From Robertkochia aurantiaca (GTDB lineage: Bacteria; Bacteroidota; Bacteroidia; Flavobacteriales; Flavobacteriaceae), in assembly GCF_020166495.1 (NCBI RefSeq), contig NZ_JAINZS010000004.1, positions 62,001-126,000 of the forward strand: DNA of 64,000 nt, written 5' to 3'. Position 1 is the stretch's first letter. Each line of letters starts with the position of its first letter. A program made the translations under genes and the position numbers. The notes beneath the pieces were generated by a model. That model did not search any database. It was not told the origin of the DNA and saw only the letters and a list, made by a program, of their open reading frames with translations. This document shows, in pieces, positions 46,536 through 55,064 of the stretch.

Positions 46536-47690
46536 TCAGAGGTTATTATACTCACCTCCCAAATTAAAGGTAAGGGAAAAACGAAGTGTATTTTCAAGTG
46601 GGTTTCTCACCCTGGAAGTGGAAAAAAGATAGGAAAGGTCTATGGTCGTCGATTTGAAACCAAAACCTGCGCCCAGGGTAAAAAACTGCCGGGCCCCCTT
46701 CTCTTCATTTTCGTGAAAATAACCCGTTCTTACGGCAAAGGCTTCTCTGAACATATATTCAGCTCCCAGCGCATAGGTGATTTCCTTCAATTCTTCACTA
46801 AAGCCATCTGGGGCATCGCTGAAAGAAGAAAACATCCCGCTGAAAAACGATTCGTTGTAATAGTCATCTTGCGAGTCTATACGTCCATCACCATTCGAAT
46901 CGCTAGGTGTGGGTACCAGCAATTTATTGAATTCAAGATTAACACCCAACCTATTATCCTGGTCAAAAATAAAATCAAACCCTCCTCCCAGCTTCAGATT
47001 GGTCGGCAAAAATGTCTCCCGACCTTCTTCATCGTATTTTATTTTTGGCCCCACGTTGGAGATATTAAAACCGCCTTTCCATCTTCCGTTAAAGCTACTG
47101 TATGCAATTTCAGCAGATTGAAAATAACCTGCTACGTCTACAGCAAAAGAGCTTGCAGCACTGGCATCGATACCCTCTTCAGGAATCTTAAGGTTCGAAC
47201 GAAGGTATCTCCCGGCTACAGCCATTGAGAAAGTCTCACTAAGCTTCAACGAATAGGAAGCATCGACAGCCAACTCGTTAGGGCGCTGAATAATGGGAGT
47301 AAGACCTTGCAAAGCCTCGTCTTCAGTAATAAACTCAATATCTCCCAAACTGAAATATTTAAAACTGGCCGCCCATGCACTTCGCTCATTAATACGATTA
47401 TACACGGTACCATTGAGCAAGGCTATATCATTGACCAATTGACTCAGGTAAGGCGTATAACTGATCCCGATGCCGATCTGCCTGGATGCAAAAGCATATT
47501 TAGCCGGATTCCACTGCTGAGAATAGGCATCGGGGGTCGTACTGGCCCCTAACTCACCCATTCCGCCGGCCCTTGCATCTGCGGTTATCAAAAGAAACGG
47601 AACTCCCGTTGTAATCACCCTGGACTCTTCCTGAGCCCTGAGTCCACACCCCAAAAAAAGTATGATCAGAAATACGTAATAGTTCTTCAT
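46536..47690 (-). CDS. porV: Type IX secretion outer-membrane protein PorV (LptO)
   Basis: The 384-residue protein starts at ATG 47690 with a signal peptide (FLGCGLRAQ), followed by the PorV opening VITTGVPFLLITADARAGGMGELGAST. FadL-like beta strands continue to the C-terminus. PorV shuttles type IX secretion substrates from the translocon to the attachment complex with PorU. An in-frame TTG at 47738 lies in the promoter and is not used. porU normally lies directly upstream of porV, but here the upstream gene is gldJ and no porU is present. Confidence 0.92.
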   Translation of the reverse strand: MKNYYVFLIILFLGCGLRAQEESRVITTGVPFLLITADARAGGMGELGASTTPDAYSQQWNPAKYAFASRQIGIGISYTPYLSQLVNDIALLNGTVYNRINERSAWAASFKYFSLGDIEFITEDEALQGLTPIIQRPNELAVDASYSLKLSETFSMAVAGRYLRSNLKIPEEGIDASAASSFAVDVAGYFQSAEIAYSSFNGRWKGGFNISNVGPKIKYDEEGRETFLPTNLKLGGGFDFIFDQDNRLGVNLEFNKLLVPTPSDSNGDGRIDSQDDYYNESFFSGMFSSFSDAPDGFSEELKEITYALGAEYMFREAFAVRTGYFHENEEKGARQFFTLGAGFGFKSTTIDLSYLFSTSRVRNPLENTLRFSLTFNLGGEYNNL

Positions 47691-47708
47691 GTCAGGGATT
47701 ATTTTCAA

Positions 47709-47738
47709 CAAATATAAAGTATTATGTACGTGCGGCAA
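47709..47738 (-). promoter_or_regulatory. porV: Canonical Bacteroidota promoter of porV
   Basis: On the minus strand TTG (47738-47736), a 19-base spacer and TATATTTG (47716-47709) match the TTG-N17-23-TAnnTTTG consensus exactly. The start codon at 47690 is 18 bases after the -7 box. This is the best promoter match in the window. Confidence 0.72.
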
Positions 47739-47959
47739 GCTTTACCGATTTACAGCACGTTCATAGGATTAACGAATATAGAACTCATTTCATATGTAGT
47801 ACCTCATATTTTTAAGGGATATACCCCCCTATTCGATAAAACCAAAACTATCTTCGCTCAAGCACAGGCCCTCTGATTAAAGCTGCCTCAATTCAGAGCC
47901 TTCCAAGGGCTGAAAACTTCATTTTCAGCAGGGAAAAAAGAATCAGGCACATAATAAAA

Positions 47960-48005
47960 AAACGTTTTTTTCGTTTTGACAACAACATGGAAACGTTTGA
48001 CAACA
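47960..48005 (+). repeat. Paired AAACGTTT and CGTTTTGACAACA repeats upstream of gldJ
   Basis: The palindrome AAACGTTT occurs at 47960-47967 and 47991-47998. A near-identical direct repeat, CGTTTTGACAACA at 47972-47984 and CGTTTGACAACA at 47994-48005, is offset by 22 bases, about two helical turns. The arrangement suggests a regulator-binding site upstream of the gldJ promoter. Confidence 0.6.
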
Positions 48006-48032
48006 TTAACGGCCTTATTTCAATGAAAAAAA

Positions 48033-48061
48033 TTGAATTGAAACACTTAATTGCTATATTG
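48033..48061 (+). promoter_or_regulatory. gldJ: Likely promoter of gldJ
   Basis: TTG (48033-48035), a 19-base spacer and TATATTG (48055-48061) resemble the TTG-N17-23-TAnnTTTG consensus with one missing T. The predicted leader is about 25 bases. Confidence 0.45.
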
Positions 48062-48093
48062 CAAGCCTATTTAAGACAACTCAAATCTTAATT

Positions 48094-49743
48094 ATGAGAA
48101 AGTATCTATTTAACGCATGCCTACTGTGCGCAGTGGCCTTGACGGGTTTTACCAGCTGTAAGAACAGCGGGTCTAAAAACGTCTCCAGAGCTACCGGGTG
48201 GCAGATCAATTCCAAAGAAGGAGGCTTTCAGTACAATACAAGCTTTAAGGAGCAGGAAACAGCACCAGGGCTCGTATTTCTCGAAGGTGGGACCTTCACC
48301 CGCGGAAGGGTGCAAGATGACATCATGCACGACTGGAACAACAGCCCAAGCCAACAACACGTTCAGTCATTCTATATGGATGAAACCGAGGTAACCAACA
48401 AAATGTACATGGAATACCTCGATTACCTGAAAAGTGTATATCCACCTGACAATCCTGCATATGCCGATATCTATAAAGGCGCCCTGCCAGATACCCTGGT
48501 ATGGAGAAACAGGTTGGGATACAACGAGGTGATGACCAATAATTACCTCAGACACCCGGCTTATGCCGAGTATCCTGTAGTCGGTGTTAACTGGGTACAG
48601 GCGGTACAGTTTTCTGAATGGAGAACAGACCGTGTAAACGAACACATACTAGAAAGAGAAGGGTACCTTGCCCGAAACACAAAATATGCCGTTACCCAGG
48701 GAGATGTAAACGGGACCTTCAGCACTGAAACCTACCTGAACAGTCCTTCAAACATCTATGGTGGTGAGATCGACTCACTGCAGGGAAAGGCACAAAGAGA
48801 TTCTACAAACGTATTTGCCAAGCGTTCAAGCGGAGTAATCATGCCCGCTTACAGACTGCCTACAGAGACAGAATGGGAGTATGCCGCTCAGGCTATCGTA
48901 AGTACCCGGGAGTATAACAACTACCGCGGACGTAAAAAATATCCTTGGGAAGGTCAGTACACCCGATCTGGAAAAAGAAGAACCCGTGGTGATCAATTGG
49001 CCAACTTCAAACAAGGAAAAGGGGATTACGGTGGAATCGCCGGATGGTCTGATGACAGTGCTGATATCACGGCCCAGGTAAAATCATATCCTCCAAACGA
49101 CTGGGGACTTTATGACATGGCCGGAAACGTGGCCGAGTGGGTAGCTGATGTATACCGCCCTATTGTAGACGATGAAGCGAACGACTTCAATTATTATCGT
49201 GGAAACGTCTACATGAAAACAGCCATCGATAATCAGGGGAAAGTTGAGATCGTTACACAGGAGAACATGCGCTATGATACGCTTCCGAATGGAAAGGTCG
49301 TGGCAAGAGATCTCCCCGGAGAAATCGCCATGGTTCCTGTGGATGAAAACGACACTTATCTCAGAACCAATTTCGACAAGAGTGACAATCGTGATTACCG
49401 CGATGGTGACCCGGGCTCTACCCGTTACTTTGATATGTTTAACGGTGAGGAAGACGAAAATGATCCCAAAAAGAGAATGTACAATGCACCTACGCATACC
49501 ATTAAAAGAGACTCTGCCGGAAACATTATTAAACAATACGACACCTCCAACAGCCGTACTACCCTGATCAACGACGAAGTAAGGGTGTACAAAGGAGGTT
49601 CATGGAGAGATCGCGCCTACTGGCTCGACCCGGCCCAAAGAAGGTACCTGCCTCAGTATATGGCAACCGACTATATCGGCTTCCGTTGCGCCATGTCAAG
49701 AGTAGGTTCAAAAGCCAAAGAGAAAAAGACTCCAAGACATTAA
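48094..49743 (+). CDS. gldJ: Gliding motility lipoprotein GldJ
   Basis: The 549-residue lipoprotein has signal ALTGFTSC (Cys22) and the GldJ opening SRATGWQINSKEGGFQYN. A formylglycine-generating-enzyme-like fold follows (GLVFLEGGTFTRGRVQDD, DETEVTNKMYMEY, RLPTETEWEYAAQ, YDMAGNVAEWVADVY, VYKGGSWRDRAYW). GldJ is a structural component of the gliding and type IX secretion machinery at the outer membrane, not an enzyme in the known cases. It differs from the similar GldK by its N-terminus. murF follows after a terminator, as in other flavobacteria. Confidence 0.94.
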   Translation: MRKYLFNACLLCAVALTGFTSCKNSGSKNVSRATGWQINSKEGGFQYNTSFKEQETAPGLVFLEGGTFTRGRVQDDIMHDWNNSPSQQHVQSFYMDETEVTNKMYMEYLDYLKSVYPPDNPAYADIYKGALPDTLVWRNRLGYNEVMTNNYLRHPAYAEYPVVGVNWVQAVQFSEWRTDRVNEHILEREGYLARNTKYAVTQGDVNGTFSTETYLNSPSNIYGGEIDSLQGKAQRDSTNVFAKRSSGVIMPAYRLPTETEWEYAAQAIVSTREYNNYRGRKKYPWEGQYTRSGKRRTRGDQLANFKQGKGDYGGIAGWSDDSADITAQVKSYPPNDWGLYDMAGNVAEWVADVYRPIVDDEANDFNYYRGNVYMKTAIDNQGKVEIVTQENMRYDTLPNGKVVARDLPGEIAMVPVDENDTYLRTNFDKSDNRDYRDGDPGSTRYFDMFNGEEDENDPKKRMYNAPTHTIKRDSAGNIIKQYDTSNSRTTLINDEVRVYKGGSWRDRAYWLDPAQRRYLPQYMATDYIGFRCAMSRVGSKAKEKKTPRH

Positions 49744-49765
49744 ATAGATTGTTTTCTTTATAGAG

Positions 49766-49792
49766 AGCCCTGAAGAAATTCAGGGCTTTTTT
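49766..49792 (+). terminator. Terminator after gldJ
   Basis: AGCCCTGAA (49766-49774) pairs with TTCAGGGCT (49779-49787) around a GAAA tetraloop and is followed by six T. The possible murF -7 box starts four bases after the T run. Confidence 0.88.
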
Positions 49793-49795
49793 ATT

Positions 49796-49803
49796 TACAT
49801 TTA
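49796..49803 (+). promoter_or_regulatory. murF: Possible -7 box of murF
   Basis: TACATTTA matches TAnnTTTG except the last base and ends four bases before the murF ATG, the same spacing as at rlmB and rarA. Confidence 0.3.
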
Positions 49804-49807
49804 CCCT

Positions 49808-51085
49808 ATGAAAATTGAAGCTATACACGAACTTTTTCTGAATTCTGCAGGCATCACCACAGATACCCGCAGCATTAAACCGAATACCATATTTGTCGCT
49901 CTGAAAGGAGAGCGCTTCAACGGAAATGATTTTGCACTTGAGTCTCTGAAACAGGGCGCTTCCTATGCTATAGTCGACGAAAACATCGACCATGCAAATG
50001 TTCGGCTGATCAGAGTTGAAAACACCCTGAAGACCCTTCAGGATCTCGCCACCTTTCATCGCCAAACTTTAAAACTGCCGGTCATCGCTCTTACCGGTAG
50101 CAACGGAAAAACCACAACCAAGGAACTGATACATGCGATACTTGCAAAAAGGTACCGCACCGTTGCCACCCGTGGTAACCTGAATAACCACATAGGAGTT
50201 CCCCTCACCCTCCTCTCCTTTGACGAGGACACGGAGATCGGAATAGTTGAAATGGGAGCCAACCACCAGAAAGAGATCGAAATGCTTTGCAACATTGCTT
50301 ATCCTGATTTCGGCTGTATCACTAATTACGGAAAGGCCCACCTTGAAGGTTTTGGCGGGGTCGAAGGAGTGATCAAGGGAAAATCTGAAATGTATGAGCA
50401 TCTTATGGCTCATGATAAGGTGATCTTCTTCAATTATCACGACCCGGTCCAACAGAAAAAACTGAAGGGGTATGACAAAACCTATAGTTTTGGTGATGCT
50501 GAAGAAACCAACCTCTATTGCAGAATGATCGGAAGCAAACCATTTGTGAAACTCATCATCAATCACACCGAGATCGATTCGCAGCTTATCGGAGCCTATA
50601 ACTATAACAATATAGCCCTGGCATCGGCCATTGGCCAGTATTTCGGTGTTTCAGATGAACAGATCAAAGAAGCCGTTGAGGCCTATGTACCTCAGAACAA
50701 TCGTTCGCAAATAATCGAAAAGAACGGCAAACGGATCGTACTGGACGCCTATAACGCCAATCCAAGCTCTATGCTTGCAGCCCTGGAAAACTTTGCCGAT
50801 ACTGCGGTTAATTCTGACCGGCTCGCTATTTTAGGTGACATGTTTGAATTAGGTGAGAGCGCCAGAGAAGAACACCAGATGATCGCAGACCGTTGCAGAG
50901 AGCTCGAAATGGAAAAGGTCTACCTGGTGGGTATGAACTTCTTTGGTATCAACACCAGCTACCAACAGTTCAGAACCTATGAGGACCTGCAGATATATCT
51001 GCAGCAACACCCACCATCAGAATCTTCACTTCTCATAAAAGGATCCCGGGGCATGGCTCTGGAAAGAATATTGAACACTTTATAA
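49808..51085 (+). CDS. murF: UDP-N-acetylmuramoyl-tripeptide--D-alanyl-D-alanine ligase
   Basis: The 425-residue Mur ligase has the N-terminal domain ITTDTRSIKPNTIFVALKGERFNG, ATP loop GSNGKTTTKE at residues 97-106, and the MurF features RGNLNNHIGVPLTLL, VEMGANHQKEI and LDAYNANPSSM. It adds D-Ala-D-Ala to UDP-MurNAc-tripeptide in the cytosol. The start ATG 49808 follows the gldJ terminator by 15 bases. It is the last gene before the short gap that leads to the convergent barrel gene. Confidence 0.95.
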   Translation: MKIEAIHELFLNSAGITTDTRSIKPNTIFVALKGERFNGNDFALESLKQGASYAIVDENIDHANVRLIRVENTLKTLQDLATFHRQTLKLPVIALTGSNGKTTTKELIHAILAKRYRTVATRGNLNNHIGVPLTLLSFDEDTEIGIVEMGANHQKEIEMLCNIAYPDFGCITNYGKAHLEGFGGVEGVIKGKSEMYEHLMAHDKVIFFNYHDPVQQKKLKGYDKTYSFGDAEETNLYCRMIGSKPFVKLIINHTEIDSQLIGAYNYNNIALASAIGQYFGVSDEQIKEAVEAYVPQNNRSQIIEKNGKRIVLDAYNANPSSMLAALENFADTAVNSDRLAILGDMFELGESAREEHQMIADRCRELEMEKVYLVGMNFFGINTSYQQFRTYEDLQIYLQQHPPSESSLLIKGSRGMALERILNTL

Positions 51086-51159
51086 TCTTATTAAAAATTA
51101 ACTTACGTTAATCAAAAGAAACAGAAAATCAATTCTTTTTAAAATCTCATCTCATTCTA

Positions 51160-51762
51160 TCAGAAGAAGAACACCCAGCCTAAATCAAGAGTGGCATACG
51201 ACAACGCATCCAGAACATCTGTATCAAAGGTTTTTAAGTATCTCCCGGTAAACTTAATTCCATTGTGATCATTAACCATGAAGATAAGCCCTAGTTCCGG
51301 TTTAATTACGAAGAACCAAACGTCATCTGAAGCTACAAACAAGCCAAATTCAGTCTCCCGATCAGTATACATAGTCCCCACACCAAGACCGGCAAATGCT
51401 TTGAATTTATCGCTAAAATCAAAATAGTAATCGGCCGTAAGCGTAATCGGCAAACTGAAAATCTTGCGATTCTGGAGTCCCGTTATAGAAACGGTTCCCT
51501 CGGTGTAGGTATCATAAGGAAGCTCTTCGTAAAAATTATTAAACCCAATATCAAATCCGAGAGCAAGATGTGACGCGATTTCTCTACGAAATTCAAAGGA
51601 AGCTCCTCCCCATCCTGTTTCAGACAGGTAATCGCTCATCCCGTCTGCGGGAATACCCACAGAGTAGTTGAAACCATAATATCCCTCCTGTGCCCTGAGA
51701 TGGGAAAGAGTCATTAAGATCAAAAAGACCGGGATCACAATTATTTTAATTATACTTTTCAT
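51160..51762 (-). CDS. Small outer-membrane beta-barrel protein
   Basis: The 200-residue protein has a signal peptide (LSHLRAQ) and about eight amphipathic strands, ending YATLDLGWVFFF with an aromatic terminus, as in OmpA/OmpX-like outer-membrane barrels. Its ATG overlaps the stop of the aromatic-rich DUF4136 lipoprotein gene (ATGA, 51759-51762), so the two are translated together. With the helical protein upstream, it forms a three-gene envelope operon of unknown role. It converges with murF across 74 bases without a clear terminator. Confidence 0.8.
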   Translation of the reverse strand: MKSIIKIIVIPVFLILMTLSHLRAQEGYYGFNYSVGIPADGMSDYLSETGWGGASFEFRREIASHLALGFDIGFNNFYEELPYDTYTEGTVSITGLQNRKIFSLPITLTADYYFDFSDKFKAFAGLGVGTMYTDRETEFGLFVASDDVWFFVIKPELGLIFMVNDHNGIKFTGRYLKTFDTDVLDALSYATLDLGWVFFF

Positions 51763-52397
51763 TGTACCAAATATGGTGATTGAACAAAACTCTGATCGAC
51801 CGTATTCCTCAATCGTTCAGCAATGGATTCACTACTTCCTTCAAGCAACCCGTTAATAACCGCAGTCCATAACACGGGAATGTTCTCATTTACACCGATA
51901 CCATCAGGCCAGGTCATCTGAATCAGTACACTGCCTGATCTGTAACCAGTGACTACGGGAGGGAAATACCCGGGGTACCACCAGCCCCATCCAGGCCCGT
52001 AACCGGGATAGCCCCACCAATTCCAATACCCCCAATCATAATAATAGAAAAGATTCGTAGTGGTAGTTGCCGATACCAGTAAAACAAGATCAGGATCATT
52101 TTCTTTATCGACTTCTGTATAACCATAATCGTTCATGTTTTGACGAATCTGGGCCAATATAGCCTCGGAATACTCATCATCTATAAATTCCGGATCTTCT
52201 CCATCAAAGTCACTGTCGTCGACCTCAATAACTCTTTCAGGCAACGTGTAAGTTCCAACCGTTGCGAAGTCAAAGTCAGGAGAATAATTGGTATATACAA
52301 TATCCAGTTCGTCAGCATAACGTACCGACTCGCTATAACATGAAGTCAGCAATATCAGTAGCAAAAAGCCGGAAATTCTGAAAGCATTTATTTTCAT
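51759..52397 (-). CDS. DUF4136 lipoprotein with an aromatic/Gly/Pro-rich insertion
   Basis: The product is 212 residues from ATG 52397, with lipoprotein signal LLILLTSC (Cys20). The mature part has DUF4136-like openings (YTNYSPDFDFATVGTYTLP). Residues 117-147 are almost wholly Tyr, Trp, Phe, Gly and Pro (29 of 31), for example NWWGYPGYGPGWGWW. The C-terminus (MTWPDGIGVNENIPVLWTA) resumes ordinary fold sequence. The insertion may mediate interaction with the cell wall, glycans or a partner barrel. A TTG at 52421 would precede the signal and is not used. It sits between a helical protein and a beta barrel. Confidence 0.8.
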   Translation of the reverse strand: MKINAFRISGFLLLILLTSCYSESVRYADELDIVYTNYSPDFDFATVGTYTLPERVIEVDDSDFDGEDPEFIDDEYSEAILAQIRQNMNDYGYTEVDKENDPDLVLLVSATTTTNLFYYYDWGYWNWWGYPGYGPGWGWWYPGYFPPVVTGYRSGSVLIQMTWPDGIGVNENIPVLWTAVINGLLEGSSESIAERLRNTVDQSFVQSPYLVQ

Positions 52398-52417
52398 GTG
52401 AATAATTTTTACCCCGA

Positions 52418-52912
52418 TCAATTCATTTTTGAGAATTCACCTATAAAAGGAATATTACTCTGGAGGTCTGTACGAAGCACTGACTCTATATACTTTTCAC
52501 CTTGAAAGAACTGACTTGCAAGCAACGGAGAAAGCTCCTTACGCATCTTTTTGTAATGCTTGAGCTGAAGTTTCTCGATCTCCATGTTATTTTTAAATAA
52601 TCTTATGGTCAGATCATCTGCCTGCTCATCTGAAATGTCAGGATAGTTCTCTGCATAATCTTTCAGAATTCCAAAACGCTCAGCACTCAACTTCTGCTTA
52701 TCCGACATGTAGGTTTCATACAAAGGCCAAAAGACCTCGCTATCCTGGTCAGAGAGATCCATGAATTCGGCTATCATCTGTTTTTTTTCCAGACCCCAGG
52801 CATCTTTGATCAGCTCAAGTTCAGATGTGCTCATTTGGGCTGAGATTAAAGAGGGCAAAAGAAATATAAAAATCAAGACCAGGGTGCCGTAAAACTTTTT
52901 GAAAGATTTCAT
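52418..52912 (-). CDS. Secreted helical protein, possibly Spy/CpxP-like
   Basis: The 164-residue protein has a signal peptide ending in LPSLISAQM. The mature part is predicted to be all helical (DQDSEVFWPLYETYMSDKQKLSAERFGILKDYAENYP, MEIEKLQLKHYKKMRKELSPLLASQFFQGEKYIESVL), resembling periplasmic chaperones or sensors of the Spy/CpxP/LTXXQ group. That resemblance is in style only, because no exact motif is present. It is the first gene of a three-gene operon with the DUF4136 lipoprotein 20 bases downstream. Confidence 0.65.
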   Translation of the reverse strand: MKSFKKFYGTLVLIFIFLLPSLISAQMSTSELELIKDAWGLEKKQMIAEFMDLSDQDSEVFWPLYETYMSDKQKLSAERFGILKDYAENYPDISDEQADDLTIRLFKNNMEIEKLQLKHYKKMRKELSPLLASQFFQGEKYIESVLRTDLQSNIPFIGEFSKMN

Positions 52913-53094
52913 ACAATTTTCTTTTTACAAGGTAAGCCAGAGTTTGTTTTGGGATCATTCAAATCTAAAAAAGAATTCCCACTATAAACCATCTAATTAT
53001 TTGAATTTCTACTAATTACACAAATCTCAGTTCAAACGCCATAAAAACACCATCAATTACACTTTTCTTTATATTTATCTTAAAAACCAGCCAT

Positions 53095-54294
53095 ATGTCT
53101 TTACTTCTTAAAAGAGAATTCATCCTGATCTCAGCTACAGCCTTAACGGTTTTCCATATCCTTACAGGTTGTGGAAGACAGGCTGAGAACACACCTGAAA
53201 GTTCCTTTACAGAGAGGGGCTCCGGCAAATATTACCCAGAAAAAACCAACACCTCCTTTTATTTTGGCGCAGATCTGTCGTATGTAAATGAAATGGAAGA
53301 TTGCGGAGCAATCTATTACGATCACGGAGGTAACCGAACAGACCCCTACCAATTGTTTTCAGAATCAGGTGCCAATCTGGTAAGGCTCAGGCTATGGCAC
53401 TCTCCCCTGTGGACTGATTACAGCACCTTAACAGATGTCAAAAAAAGTATAAGACGGGCAAAGAAAAACGGCATGAGGGTCATACTGGATTTTCATTATT
53501 CAGATGACTGGGCCGACCCCAAAAAGCAGGAAATTCCTGCAGCATGGAAGAATCAACTCAACAACACAGAATCACTGGGATACCTGTTATATCAATACAC
53601 CTTTGACACTCTTGAAGATCTGAAAAAAGACCGGCTTTTACCAGATATAGTACAGATAGGAAATGAAATTAACGGCCCAATTTTAAGAGAGGGCGAGGCA
53701 TATGACTCAATCAATTGGACAAGAAACAGTTTTTTATTGAACAGAGGTATTCAGGCCGTCAGAGACTTTAAAAAAAAATCCGGCAGGAACATCGAGATCA
53801 TGCTGCATATCGCCCAGCCCGAGAATGCCTTAAATTGGTTTGCAAAAGCTCATCAAAACAAGGTGACAGATTATGACTGGATTGGGGTTTCTTACTATCC
53901 GATATGGTCTGAATATTCACTTGACAATCTGAATAAACCTTTGGAGGAGCTCCGCTCCAAGTACCGTAAAAAATTAATGATCGTTGAAACCGCCTATCCC
54001 TTTACTTTAGAAAACGCAGATCAGGCCGATAACATTCTTGGTAAAAAGGCCCTGATCGAGAAATACCCGGCCACACAGGAAGGTCAGTTAAACTATCTGT
54101 TGAGGCTTACAGAGATCATCCGAAAATCAGGAGGCAGCGGACTGGTCTACTGGGAGCCCGCATGGGTCTCAACGGCTTGTAAAACACGCTGGGGAACAGG
54201 ATCTCACTGGGATAACGCCACCCTTTTTGATCACGAGAACAAACCCACCCTTGGATTAAGTTTCTATTATAATTCCCTGAACAATCAACACTAA
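53095..54294 (+). CDS. GH53 endo-beta-1,4-galactanase, lipoprotein
   Basis: The 399-residue protein has a lipoprotein signal ending in HILTGC (Cys26) and one glycoside hydrolase family 53 domain. The acid/base glutamate is in IGNEING (Glu191) and the nucleophile in IVETAYP (Glu298), with DLSYVNEME near the start of the barrel. It should cut beta-1,4-galactan side chains of pectin or arabinogalactan at the cell surface. It is the only clear glycoside hydrolase in the window. Its stop overlaps that of the convergent response-regulator gene by four bases (54291-54294). No galactan uptake pair is adjacent. Confidence 0.92.
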   Translation: MSLLLKREFILISATALTVFHILTGCGRQAENTPESSFTERGSGKYYPEKTNTSFYFGADLSYVNEMEDCGAIYYDHGGNRTDPYQLFSESGANLVRLRLWHSPLWTDYSTLTDVKKSIRRAKKNGMRVILDFHYSDDWADPKKQEIPAAWKNQLNNTESLGYLLYQYTFDTLEDLKKDRLLPDIVQIGNEINGPILREGEAYDSINWTRNSFLLNRGIQAVRDFKKKSGRNIEIMLHIAQPENALNWFAKAHQNKVTDYDWIGVSYYPIWSEYSLDNLNKPLEELRSKYRKKLMIVETAYPFTLENADQADNILGKKALIEKYPATQEGQLNYLLRLTEIIRKSGGSGLVYWEPAWVSTACKTRWGTGSHWDNATLFDHENKPTLGLSFYYNSLNNQH

Positions 54295-55064
54295 AAATCC
54301 ATCCAGGATTTAAAATCACCCGCATTTTTATTGCTTACCAATACATCTTCTCCCGGCTCAGGGTTAAGGGATACCTTTAGTCTTCCTTTAAAATAAGGCC
54401 GCACCTCGCTGACCGAGTTTATATGTACCAGAAACTGACGGTTCGCCCTGAAAAAGTCTGAAACATATAATTCATCACTCAAGGCATCAAGGGTCTTATC
54501 GATCAAAAATCTTTTCCCCTGTCGGGTCACCAGAAACACCTCTCCCCTTGCTGCCATAAAATAAGCTACCTCGTCATAATTGACAGTTTTAAATGCATGT
54601 CCTTCTTTCACCATAAAACGACTCCTGCGCCCCTGACCAACCTCAACTGTTTGCTGCTGTAACATGGTTTTCATGTTGTTCAGGTAATCTTTAAGTTGAT
54701 TGTTTTGCAAATTTTCGTACTGCTTAATGGCAACCTCCAGCTTGGTATTATCAACAGGCTTCAGCAGGTAATCAATACTATTTAGCTTAAAAGCCTTCAG
54801 GGCATATTCATCATAAGCGGTAAGAAAAATAACAGGAGTCAACACCTCTACAGCATCGAAAATCTCAAAGCTGTTGCCATCGGCAAGGTGAATGTCTGAA
54901 ATGATAAGATCAGGAGCCTCATTGGACCGCAGCCAATCAATGCCCTCTTCTACCGTTTCGATGCTTTCAAGAATTTCTGTCTGAGGCCGTATTTTAGTTA
55001 TAGCTTCTGCCAATGCCTCTGCAGCATATGCTTCGTCTTCAATGATCAGAATCTTCATATTCAT
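54291..55064 (-). CDS. LytTR-family response regulator
   Basis: The 257-residue protein has a receiver domain with phospho-acceptor Asp57 (DLIISDIHL) and the KPVD loop, then a LytTR DNA-binding domain (VKEGHAFKTVNYDEVAYFMA, FFRANRQFLVHINSVSEV). It should bind direct repeats near target genes after phosphorylation by the adjacent LytS-like kinase. Its ATG overlaps the kinase TGA (55061-55064). Target genes are not evident; the nearby TonB-dependent barrel is a candidate by position. Confidence 0.92.
   Translation of the reverse strand: MNMKILIIEDEAYAAEALAEAITKIRPQTEILESIETVEEGIDWLRSNEAPDLIISDIHLADGNSFEIFDAVEVLTPVIFLTAYDEYALKAFKLNSIDYLLKPVDNTKLEVAIKQYENLQNNQLKDYLNNMKTMLQQQTVEVGQGRRSRFMVKEGHAFKTVNYDEVAYFMAARGEVFLVTRQGKRFLIDKTLDALSDELYVSDFFRANRQFLVHINSVSEVRPYFKGRLKVSLNPEPGEDVLVSNKNAGDFKSWMDF

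Larger units (their letters stand above)
47739..48093. other. Divergent porV/gldJ intergenic region without a gene
   Basis: No reading frame in this 355-base gap looks real. It holds the porV promoter at its left edge, a hairpin GCTGAAAA/TTTTCAGC with a 5-base loop (47909-47929), paired repeats at 47960-48005 and a likely gldJ promoter. There is no sign of porU remnants. Confidence 0.7.

Noticed and set aside
47909-47929. GCTGAAAA/TTTTCAGC hairpin as a terminator
   Set aside because: It is not followed by a T run in either direction and lies in a divergent intergenic gap where no transcript should end.
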